A stretch of DNA of 64,000 bases from Ryuthela nishihirai (Eukaryota; Arthropoda; Arachnida; Araneae; Heptathelidae): the NCBI GenBank assembly GCA_038380435.1, contig JAWZYU010000034.1:6802704-6866703 (forward strand), given 5' to 3'. Made by a program: the position numbers and the translations under genes. Of the stretch, positions 39,401 through 51,400 are shown one piece after another (position 1 is the first letter of the stretch; each line of letters opens with the position of its first letter). Under the pieces are notes generated by a model. The model worked only from the letters and a program-made list of their open reading frames with translations, made no database searches and had not been told where the DNA came from.

Positions 39401-42400
39401 CATAAGATATATATACAGAAATGTATGTTGCTAATCATTCCTTTTATTCTTATATTATTAAGTATAATTGTTTTATGACAAAAATAAAATGTTGATGGTA
39501 TTTAGAAGGAAATGTATTAAAGAATACTAGAAGAAATTGAAAGTTTGTGGGTAGCATAATTATAAATGCAAAGAGCCATTAATTTATTAAATATAGAGAA
39601 TATGTAGCAAATAATGAAAAGTAGCATGATATTAATTGCTAAAGACAGATTAAAAGGCTAAAATTATAATCAAAAAATTTTATTTCTATTTTTTTCCATT
39701 TACAAGAAATGTTTTGATTTTTTTTTATTCTGAGCTTGAGTCGAAGTGTCTGTGCTATTTTGATCCTGACAAAGCACAAGCCTGAACTCATCTCTATAAG
39801 GAACAATAGAAATATGATTACATCAAACCATCTGGATAAACCATATGAATAGCAATATAAGCAGGAAGTTTTGCATTTGTTAGTACAAATGATTAGTGTA
39901 CTTGACTACTGATCAAAGGGACCTGGGTTCGAGCCCCAGGTAGGGTATGGATATTTGTATTGTCTTTCTACTGAGGTCTTGCCTTCCTCACATCTTCACT
40001 ATGGCATATAAACTGACAAGTTCATGTCAGTCCTCATTCAAGGGGTATTTATTGTTACATTTGTAAGTGTCATACTGATATTTAGTATAGACCAGCCACA
40101 ATTTTTCTTCACTCACTCTAGTTATCTGTATTACATGCATGTAGCCTGCAAGAATGTGTGTGTGTTGGGGGGGGGGGGGAGATATAGCAAAATAAATGGC
40201 AGTAGAAGGAAATATTTGATTAGAGGTGAATGGCACCCTGTGCCATTCACCTCTAATCAAAATTCAGAGAGAAAGTAATACCTTGTACTGCAAGGTATTA
40301 CTTTCTCTCTGTCTTTTTTTGATGTTGAGATGATATATACTGCATTAATAAATTTAACAACTACCTTATGCATTTTACCCATCTTAATAAATAAAATAAA
40401 AATAAATATCCTTTCAGGCAGCTGCTTGCCACAGAAGTTTGATAGGAGCCTGCTAGTTTATACATCATAGTAGAAGATCTATGAGGATGGCGGGATTTCA
40501 GCAGAAAAACAACACAAACATCCATGCCTTACCTGGGGCTCAAACCTAAGTCCTTATTATCAGTAGCCAAGCAGCAAAGCTACATTATAATGTGTCCTAA
40601 TAAAAATGACAATTTCCATGAATTGCTATTCAACATTATGACAAAACTGAAGTAAATTAATAGTGTTAAAATTATTAATGATATTGCACTGTAGTATTGA
40701 TGAATGATGTATATAATGCCAAAGAGAGGTGTTATGATTTAAACAGCCCAGAATAGCTACTTTTTTTAATTAAAGTTGTAAAAAAAAAGGAATGCTATAA
40801 AAAGGTTAGCATATTTATATCTAATAATGTAAAATAGCTTCTAAATGTAAGACATTCTTTGAGGTGGGGGTGGCTCAGTCGGTAACATGCCAGGCTCGTA
40901 ATCTGCAGTTCCCAGGTTTGAATTCCAGCTGGGACAGTATTGAGATTTATATCCACAAAACTCTGCCCTGTCCACAGTCAGTAGTGGACAATGATGGGCT
41001 TGGAAATACTGCTGTCCATCGAATGGGACATTAATCCTCGACTCTGTGAGCAAGAAAGCCAAACCCTATGCATGTTAAAGAACATGCTGGATGGCCTTAA
41101 TGGGAGACTACCATCTGTCTCCCAACAGTTGTACAGTGGGTCCCCTCTCCCAACCTTCTCTGATACTTCAGGCCCTTGTGACCTGGCCATTTAGTCCACT
41201 GTGGGCAAAAAAGCCATTCAGAGGTAAAAAAAAAACCAAAATAAGGCATTCTTTTTTAATTTCTTATTCCATTAATTCTCTATAATTTTAGCATGTTGAA
41301 AGAAAAACAAGTTACTCATCTGCCAAAGAAATATATATGTGTAAATATTCTCTAATGCTGTTAGAAGTAGACTTAAAGAATTGATCTGTGACCTCTCTCT
41401 CCACACTGTCATTACAACTAGGAACATTTAGTAAGCTTTTCACTCATTTTAGCTTTGGAAAATTTACTGAAAGCCATTGCTGAAATTTTCAAGTTATTTT
41501 TTAAGTTTTCACCTATTTACCTCTAGTTGATACAATCATTTTGATCAATATATTGAATAATTATCAATTATCCACTGCAGGAGGTAAGCAGTAACCCATT
41601 CCACAAAAGCATGCAACACACTAAGTTGCAAACGTGTCCTGGCTGCTGCACAAAAATGTTACAGGACAATCCTTAAGTTCTTTGAAAGGGTATTGAGTTA
41701 CATATAATTAGTTGCAAATAAGTATACTTCAACAATGATTTAAACAAAAACTAATATATATATACATTCTTTCGCTGTTGGTGAACTGCTGAAAACAATT
41801 TCCTTTAATTCCAGTAGTAATATTTTTGTAATATTTTTACATTAATATAATTATTCATTACTGAAATTGTAATTCACAGGTTGTGAATTAATATATTGCA
41901 TAAATGTAATGGATTTTGAAAGCATCTCAGGAAAGAAGACAGGATATATGATGTAAATGCATTATTTATGCACATTCAAATTGGAATTTATTTTAACCCT
42001 TTCAGTACCTTACTGACCCAAAATGGCCGAGATTTTAAATGGACTCATCCTATCAATGCTATTCCTTCCTCTTCACTACTTCCTACCTTCAGTTTGGGCC
42101 ATTTTCAGCCAATTGGTAAAGAAAGGGTTAAAAAAAGCACACACTTGTGAATTTACAAGTGATATGTGATTTAAATAAAGAAATCTGTTATTTAAATAAC
42201 AAATATGGACATAGTTATTCGAATTATTTAGAGGTCATTTTGAGACTTGTAGCATAATTTCTATTTAAATTATTAGTGGAACAAAAATTTTTTTAACTGT
42301 CTCAGAATGCAATGATTTGTTACCTCCATTATATGGGAGGAAATATTAAATATTTATATACAAAATAAGAAACCTTAAATTTTATTCTGTTCAGTGTGAT

Positions 42401-45400
42401 TTTGGATGTTTTTTCTAATACCAATGAACAGCAAGATCCAGTAAATTTTATTGATTTTTTTTTTTAATTACTTTTTAGGTAGGAGAAGGGGAAAAACTGG
42501 TGCGTGCCTTGTTTGCAGTAGCTAGAGAAATGCAGCCAAGTATTATCTTTATTGGTAAGTTTTAAGTATTTTCAAAGTCTTATAAACAGAGGCCACTGAA
42601 AAATTAATTATTATATTAATAATATATATTGTAAGTTAAATCTGTTTCACTTATGATCTACATCTAGGCCATTACTGAAATTTCGAGTTAATTTTTCAAA
42701 TTTTCCTCCATTCACCTGTAGATAATAAAATCCTTTTGATTGATATATTGCATAATTACAAAGTAGCTTTACAGCTTCAAACATTAAGTACTTTATTCAC
42801 ACATGAAAGGAAAACAAATGATATGACAATGAAGATGCAGCGTTTTGTAATTTTTTTCTCGGTATACCAAACTTTGAGAAAATTCCAGGCTTTTAGCTAA
42901 TTATGCTGAGTCAGATAAACAAGTCGACTTTAGAATTTTTTTAAAAGTAACCAATCAATGGAAATGGGTCATATATATATACCAAATTAAACAGAATTTA
43001 ATTATAAATTTTATGAAAATAAATAATATAATAAAATTTACAAGCATATTGATTTTAATAAGCCTTTTTTAATGAAAAGAAAAAGATGGCACTATACATT
43101 AATGCTTCATTTTGGAAAACCTAATGAATAAAAATAGTTAAATCATATATTTATCAAAAGGAAATTTCCTTCCAAATAATATAATATTCACATGAAATAT
43201 GATTTTTATTTCTTTTAATGATTCTTTTCAGTATTATATATTTTAAATGCGGCCAGTGTGATTTGGACTTTACGGGATTTTCTGAATATGAAATAGTAAA
43301 AACACTTCCTTGGGCTTCTTTTTTTACTAAACATTATGAATTTTATTGTTGGGTGTTGAAGTTTGACAATCTTGGCTAAGTGCAGAAAATTTTGTGCACC
43401 AAAGCAAAAAAAAAAACAGCGTTATATTGTCTGTGGACACAGACAAGGTACTGGGGTGGGGGTTGCCTTTAAAATCATTCAATATAAGCATAAAAACTCT
43501 TAATTAAGAAAAAATATTTTTTATGTATTATATTTTTTATATTTTTATTTTGGGGGGGACTTTAACAGTGAGTTTAGCGGAGGGGATGGCTTCCCAAAAT
43601 TGCCCTCCACATGATGGCTGATTTCCATAGCAACGAAGTCTATTTTGCTTCTTTATCCAAGACATTTTCAGAAAATGGTACAAGCTAAAAACTTTTTTAC
43701 TAAAAAAAGAACAAGAAATAATAAAAGAAAAATTGCATATAACCTAATGAGTTCTTAAATAAAATATCCGCAACAACTTTTAAGCTGGCCTCCAATCTAG
43801 CATAACTTGGAAAGATCAATAAATCAGCTGATCGACAGATCGCTAACTAATGGAAATAGATCCACAAAAATGAATTTGCTTCGATATCCAAAGACCTCAT
43901 TTATTTTCAGAAAATGAACTGGAAAAGTAATAAAATAAAAATTAACACATAGTCTAATGTAATGTTAAAATATTCATAGCAACAAGTTGTAGGCTGGCCA
44001 TACGATGTAGCATAATTATGGAAAAATCAATACTTATCAGTTGGGCCGAAAGATTGCTAATTTCTGAAAGTAAACTACTGAAATGAAAACTAAGGTTTAA
44101 AAAAAAAAATACTAACTTTTCAAAGGGTATTCAATATGCTGGACCAAAACTGTAAAAAACACTTATAGCACACCGAATGGAGATAGCATGTGTCAGCCAT
44201 CTGCCTTTTGTTTGCCTCAGTGAAGCATAACTAATTAAATGCAGCTGCACACAGAATTTCTAAGAAGGGTGTGTTTACTTCCAGTTTCAATTTTAAGAGT
44301 GGGAAAAATGCATAGAATGCTGGGAAAAATAATAAAAGTAATTTTGGGAATATTAAAATAAGTTTATGATAGAAAAGAATGTGAAACAGAAAAAAAAAAT
44401 GGTGGCACATACTTATAATTACTTCCAAAATCTACCTTTTTTATTAAAAAAAAGCAGTTTTTCTGATAATTTTTAGGAAATTTTTGAAAATTTAAGAAAA
44501 ATTTTGTAGATAATAGTTTAAATCAGAAAGTTACTTCAGCAAATAGGAACGTTAACAAGCAAATCGGCAATACCATTTAGTCCTTCTAAGAAATGGCAGT
44601 CAGATGGCTTTATAAAATATTTATATTGCAGTTTAATAAAAAAAAAAAAGCATAATTGAAAAACAATATTATCTTTCAAGCCTGAATTATATATTTTTAT
44701 AAGATATATATTTAAAAAAATTACAACGCCAATTTTTATTTTTTTAAAATTGATTGTTTTTGTGTACCTAAAACAATACATATGTACTTGGGCCCTCATT
44801 TGAAATTCTGTGAACGTATACAGATGACTTGGACACTGGAAGGGTTAATTAACACAATTATGCTGTAATTTAATTGCTGTTGAGAAGCTATATTTTCTAC
44901 GGTTTAACTATACATTGCACTTAGGCAATGGTAGAAAACTTATCCTTGGGTTTTTACAAGTTACACTCATATCTCTTAAACCATAGAGGTTCAGCATGTT
45001 AAGTAAACTAAGATAATTTATCTTATCAATGGTGTTAGTTACCGCTTTTACCTTCTTAACTTATACTAACAATGAATATAAATATTTCTACATTGTTACA
45101 GTAGTTGATATTACATTATCTTTTGCCACTTTGGCATTCACTTTTAACTCATATGCGAGCTTAGAACATACCTAAAGCCTCCAAGTGATTCAATTCAAGA
45201 TTTCCAGAGTGATAGATGATACTGTTTAAATTTGTAAACCACAGGTAATGGAGATGGTGTCCATTTTTTGTTATGTGCAACAATTCCACTTTTGGCATTG
45301 ATGACAGATGGCTGTTTGCTGCCATTGGCACTGGCAGCCTGTTGTAATCATTCCTCCCATTTAGGCATTCCCATTAGCCAGAAGAAATGTCACACGTGCA

Positions 45401-48400
45401 ACATGAAACATGATACCATTTAATTTTAGCATTTTTTCTTCACTTTGTTTAAATGTTTTATAAGTACATTTATTAAACAAATTTTAGCAGAATTTGAAAC
45501 ATTAAAGGCTTAATATACACTAGTTGAGCAAGCTATAAATTAAATGAATTGTAAAGAATGCACAATATAGGAATAGTCATATTAAAGTCTAAATAACAGG
45601 ACTGGTAACCTGACAATAACATCAAAACCTTCAGAGTATATGCCAGCCAGTGGAAGAAGGGTGGAATCTGCTGCAGTGTTGCATCATGCTTAAATGGGAT
45701 GAATGATTACAAGAAGCTGCTAGTTCCAACGGCAGCAAACAGCCATCTGCCGTCAGTGCCTAAAGTGGAATTATTGCACAAACAAAAAATGGACACTATC
45801 TCCATTAGTCTACAATTACAAACAGTATCATCTATCGGTTTGTAAATGGTAGCTAGGTAGTCACTGGAAGGAGAGCTATGCACCAATCCCCTGTGATGAT
45901 GCATAGAACCGGCCAGGACTAGCACCTAATGTCCGACCCTGCCTTCTCGTGGTGCAGGCCGTTAGTACCTTTCAAAAGAGATACTCTCTTGTGGAAGTAA
46001 ACGGAAGTGGAGGGCTGCCAGATTAGTGTGGCCTACTGATCTGGACAACTATGGCTACTTTTCTTTTTTTTCTACCCTGCTGAGGAGCGGTCAACCACAC
46101 AGGGTCCTGGTGCTGACCATATAAACCAACTGGACTGAATTATGGCTCTGAGCTTGATTATGGATCCTTATTTTGCTGCACTGGTGGGCTTCTGTGGAGG
46201 GAAAATCTTCCGCTGTGTTTTCTGTTTGTTTGTGGGTTGACAGCCCCAAGTGAATAGATTCACAGGATATGTTTATCAGCTGGTGGATAATCCTGAGCAG
46301 AAGTCATCGCAGGCACCTGAACTCTTTGCTTCTATTGGCATCGTCAAATTCTACATTGGAGGAAGTCTTCCAGTGTAGATGGCTTCAGCCTTTAGTAGTG
46401 CGGGAACGGGTCTTTGCTCCATGTCTGCGATTAGGGGGCTGTTTGATATTGTCGGCATTTCCTCTCTCAATAAACATAGTTTCTTTAAACATCCCACTAA
46501 CCATTTTCTCTCCATAGGTAGTTGGAATGTGAGGACTCTGCACAGAGCTTTTTCTCTTGATGTCCTCACACAAGAATTCTATCATTATTATTTAGATATT
46601 CTCGGCTTGCAAGAGACTCTGCACAGAGCTTTTTCTCTTGATGTCCTCACACAAGAATTCCACCGTTATAATTTAGATATTCTCGGCTTGCAAGAGACCA
46701 GATGGACAGATAAAGGTCAGATTCTTAAAAATAATCTTGAATTTCTCTTTTCAGGGAGGGACGACAATAAGCATCACCAAGGCATGGGTCTGCTTCTCAG
46801 CAGACACGCTAGCGATGCTCTTCTAGGATATGAGTGCATAAATGAAAGGTATCTTACAGCAAAATTTCAGACAAGCGTTAAAGACTTGAATGTTATCTGC
46901 TGTTATGCCCCCACTGAGGATGCCGATGAGGATGAGAAGGATAGGTTTTATGAACAACTTCAGGATATTTTGAATTCTGTCAAGAGAGGAGATATTACCC
47001 TTGTTCTTGGTGACTTCAATGCCAAAGTTGGTACTGACTCTGACCTTTGGACTCCCCAAACCAATACCCAAAAGTTATATAACCTTACCTTGTTTACCTG
47101 TATGGTATAGGGTATTATTTATTTATTATATATTACCTGTATGGTATAGGGGGAGGAGTAATAGGCCCTTTTGGGTTTGGTTTGGGTATTTTTGGTTTGG
47201 GGAGTTGCTTTGGACTTGGGTATTGGTTTGGGTATTGGGTATTGGACTCTGACCTTTGGACTCCCCAAACCAATACCCTTTTGGGTATTGCTTTGGGGTG
47301 GAGTAATAGGCCCTTTTGGTATTGGTAGCTGCAATGGCAATGGGCAGCATCTCCTGCAGGTAAGTAAACTCAATGGATTCAGAATAACTAACACTTATTG
47401 CAAACGCCGCGACATACATAAGTACACATGGGTTTCACCCGATGGGCTGCATAAGAATATGATTGATTATATATTAATTAACAGCAAATGGGCTAGTTCT
47501 GTTAGGAATACCAGGTCATATAGGGGAGCTGAAATTGGATCTGACCATTATCTTGTTAAAAGTGTCTTGCAACTTAAACTTAAAAAGTGTTGTGCTAGGG
47601 TTAAAAAATTTGCTTTTAATACTGAAGCTCTGAAAGACCCAGTTATAGCCAAAGCTTACCATGATAGGTTACTTAGTCATTGTGACAGTCATGGTATGCT
47701 TACTACTGAAGTTGAGGAAGAATGGGATCATTTCAAACAGGCATTTTTGGACACTAACAGTACTCTATTAGGAAAAAAGGAGCAGAAGAGACAGAATTAT
47801 CTGAGTGATAAGGCACTTGAGCTTATTTCGGAAAGAAAGAACTGCAGGAATGTCGTTAATCAATACCCTACTAGTCCTAATAGAAAGTATTACAGAGAAC
47901 TTAATAAACGTGTAAAAGATCAGTTAGCTGCTGATAAGAATCTTTGGCTTGATGGTTTGGCTGACAAAGCCGAGGAAGCAGTTAGACAGCACAACAGCAG
48001 AGAGCTGTACCAGATAGTTAATGTTTTGTGTAGTAGAAAACGGACAGGTATACAGGGATTGAAGGATAAACAAGGTAAGGTTATAGAAGGTGAGGATTTT
48101 GTCATGGCTAGGTGGGCTGAGCATTTCAGTGATATTCTAAACAATGCGGTTAGTTCTAATTCCCATTGTTTGCAATGATGATAGATGCATTGGTGGCTTT
48201 AATGTTGGTCCTATAACAGAATCTGAAGTTATTTTGGCTGTTTCTAAGCTTAAACTTCATAAATCCCCAGGGGTAGATGAAATTACTACAGAAATGCTTA
48301 GAGCTGGGAATGTTTCGGTTACCATTTGGATGACTGAAATTCTGAATATCTTTTATGATAAAGGCATGGTTCCTAAGGATTTTACCAGAGCTATTGTTAT

Positions 48401-51400
48401 CCCTATTTTCAAAAAAGGTGATTGCAGTTCTTATGATAACTATAGGGGTACCAGCCTACTCTCTGTTCCAGGTAAAGTTCTTTCCATGATTGTGCTTAAT
48501 AGAATTAAGAATCTGGTTGACAGTCAATTGCGTGATGAGCAATGTGGATTCAGAAGTGGTAGGGGATGTGTGGATCAGATATTTTCACTTAGGCAGATTC
48601 TTGAGAAATGTTTAGAGTTTCAGAAACCTTTGGTTGCTAGCTTTGTTGATTTTAAAAAGGCTTTCGACTCTGTTGATCATCATAATTTGTGGTTGATTGT
48701 GAAATCATATGGTATACCAGACAAGTTAGTTAACATAATGGGTTGGGTTGTTTTACCTCTGAGCGGCACTTTTTTGCACACCATGGGCTAAATGGCAGGT
48801 CACATGGACCCCGAAGGCTCAGAGAAGGTTGGGGGAGGGGACCCACTGGAACAGCTGTTGGGAGACAGATGGTAGCCTCCCGTCAAGGCCATCCAGCGTG
48901 TTCTTTAACGTGCACAGGGTATGGTTCTCCCGCACACGGGGCCACGGCTTAACGTCCCATCCGACGAACGGCGGCCTTTCCAAGCCCATCGGTGTCCCCT
49001 ACTGACCGTGGGCAGGGCGGGGAATTTTGCGGAGATAAATCTCAACGCTGACCCAGCTGGGACTCGAACCTGGGAACTACAGATTACGAGCCTAGTTAAC
49101 ATAATGAAAGCTCTCTATAATAACACTGAGTCGTGTGTGAGAGTTGGTAAGGCTTGTTGCAATTGGTTTAACATTACTTCTGGTGTTTAATAAGGGTGCA
49201 TTATGTCTCCTTTTCTCTTTAGCTTGGTTATTGATTATGTTATGTGAAATTCACTTCAAGGGAAAGATTTTGGCCTTAAATGGACTGGAGGTACGAAAAT
49301 TTCTGATTTAGATTATGCTGATGATTTAGCACTTTTGGCAAATGATGTTGATGAGATGAACTCTTTCATTCGAGCTGTTGATGAGACTGGTAGTAGAGTA
49401 GGTTTGGTTATAACCAGAGAGAAAACTAAAGTGATGAAAATTGGTCAGGCAAGCTGTGATTCAGTTAATCTGAATGGTTGCAGTCTTGAGCAGGTGTCAC
49501 AGTTTAATTATCTTGGGAGCTATGTAACAGATACTGGTGATGTGCGGCATGAGATTAACAGAAGAATAGAGATTGCTGCCGGGACTTTTAAGAATCTATG
49601 GAGAGTGTGGAGAAATAGGCGTATACACCTAAAGACTAAAATTAGGCTGTATAATAGTTTGGTTCTTTCTAGGGTTAGTTATGGCAGTGAAACTTGGACA
49701 ACAAGATAACAGGAAACTAGATGCTTTTGATTCCAGATGCTTACGCAGTATCTTGGGCATTAGGTGGTTCAACTTTGTAACTAATGATGAGATTAGGCAA
49801 AGGAGTTTGCAACCTCCTTTAAGCAGCATATTGTGCAGAGAGAGACTCTGTTGGTTTGGCCATGTTGCCCATATGAATAATTATAGATTGGCGAATAGGG
49901 TTATGAACAGTGTGCCTAATGGCCTCAGAAAGAAGGGGAGACCTAGGATGTGGTGGGCTTACAATATCAAACAGGATATTGTTAGAATTGGTGTGCAGTG
50001 GCCAGATGCAGTAGATTTAGCTCAGGTTAGACTTGCTTGGAGAACTAAATTGCACGATCTGGTTGGACCTCCGTAGCCCAAGGCTGCTTGAGGAGGAGGA
50101 GGAGGAGGATGATCATCTGTCACTATGGAAATCTTGAACTTTGGAGGACTTGGGTGTGTTTTAAGCTCACACTTGAATTAAAAGTGAATGCCAAAGTGAC
50201 AAAAGATAATGTAATATCAACTACTGTAACAACTATGTAGAAATATTTATATTCATTGTTAGTATGTCAAGAAGGTAAAAGTTATAACTAATGCCACTAA
50301 TAAGATAAATTATCTTAATTTACTTAACATGTTAGAACATCTATGGTTTTAAGAGATATAAGGTGTAAGTTGTAAAAACTCAATGATAAGTTTTTTACCA
50401 TTGCCTAAGTGCAACATATAGTTAAACTGTAGAGAAATATAGCTGCTCAATAGAAATTAAATTACAGCATAATCGTGTTAATTAAACTGATTTGAATTTC
50501 TGCTGTGTTGAAAACTTTATTGAATAGACAATGAAGAGAAATACATCTAGTTTACAGATGCTGAATATGATTGCCAGAGGTGATGCAGTAATCATCCCAA
50601 CAAAATTCAGTTTCCTCCCACGTTTTATAACTTTATGGAACATGTCAGAAGTTATTGGGTCATAATGATAGTAATCTTTTCCTTCATTTTTTTTTTGCAA
50701 CATATTGTATGGACAAAGGTCCTAGAAACTATTCCTATGGTGTACATGCCTTCTCTACAAGGACACATCCTACTGAGACTAAACTCACTGCTCACCGCTA
50801 CCTTAGAGCTAACAACACATAAACAACCATGCAGCCCATGACTCAAAACCAGACCCTTGTAGTTGTAGTGCCATTGCAAACTGGCACTATACTACTGCAT
50901 TACCAAAGCAGTGCAATGCATTGTGGTTATGACAGATGATAAACTGCATTTTTGATGAAACCCCACACAGAGAAATTGAGTAAGGTTAGCCATGATTGAT
51001 CCAGCTGCTTGATGTTGATTTAGGAAACACTCTCACTTGCAGTAGGTAATGGGGAAGTGAATGATCTGTTGAAAAAATAATTATTCCTTTTTGTTCATCA
51101 GGATTGCCAACCATCTGTAAAAATTGGCTGAAATTGAATTGTCCATAGATCATAAAAATTCTGAGAATTTTATACAAACCATTTTCTGTAATTTTTTTTA
51201 CTAGCTCCAATGAAGTTTTTTTCCATCATACGCAATAACTACATTATCATTAACTGTTATAGTTGAAATTTGTGAAGTGTAGCAGTTTAGTAGGGTATGA
51301 AAAATTGATTCCTGAAACCAATAGTTATCATTTTTTTACTCATTGTTAAAGTTGCCACTCTCACTCTCATTTCTCATTAACACATGCTAATATAATATTA

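Larger units (their letters stand above)
46379..50076 (+). pseudogene. LINE endonuclease-reverse transcriptase pseudogene
   Basis: The endonuclease has GSWNVRTL (46513), LGLQETRW with the catalytic Glu (near 46685), CCYAPTED (near 46900) and [14 protein letters not shown] (near 47005), and continues after the rearranged segment with [18 protein letters not shown] and GSDHYLVKS (47430-47570). The reverse transcriptase has [48 protein letters not shown] (48405-48690) and [13 protein letters not shown] (49305-49345), so the catalytic Asp residues are still readable. The C-terminal part has [25 protein letters not shown] and [15 protein letters not shown] (48741-49092) splits the RT. An in-frame 81-bp duplication lies near its start. 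Confidence 0.87.
45837..50111 (+). mobile_element. Best LINE copy (RTE-like), with 5' UTR and TSD
   Basis: About 4.3 kb in sense orientation, flanked by ATCATCTATC (45827-45836) and ATCATCTGTC (50112-50121), a target-site duplication with one change that lies inside the right arm of the long-TIR element. Order: 5' untranslated part (45837-46378), APE-type endonuclease, reverse transcriptase, C-terminal region, then a short 3' end with a (GAG)n-like tail. Tails of short microsatellite and a single endonuclease-RT protein fit the RTE clade; CR1/Jockey is the alternative. It is dead: frameshift at about 48160, stops near 49189 and 49245, frameshift near 49705, plus a local rearrangement at 47050-47300. 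Confidence 0.88.
44844..50487. mobile_element. Long-TIR element split by a LINE
   Basis: Left arm 44849-45362; right arm 45692-45836 continued at 50122-50483. The arms are inverted complements over about 510 bp; both outer ends read TTAATTAACAC on their own strand, and the interior is 45363-45691. Without the LINE the element would be about 1.4 kb and non-coding. TTAA at both outer edges could be a TTAA target duplication, but the end sequence does not match the CCCTTT-type ends seen in the piggyBac MITE here. The superfamily is therefore unknown. Confidence 0.8.

Noticed and set aside
46379..48791. A functional endonuclease/reverse transcriptase gene or a host craniofacial-development-like gene
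   Set aside because: Frameshifts, stops, an internal rearrangement and a SINE insertion disable it, and target duplications show it to be a LINE copy.
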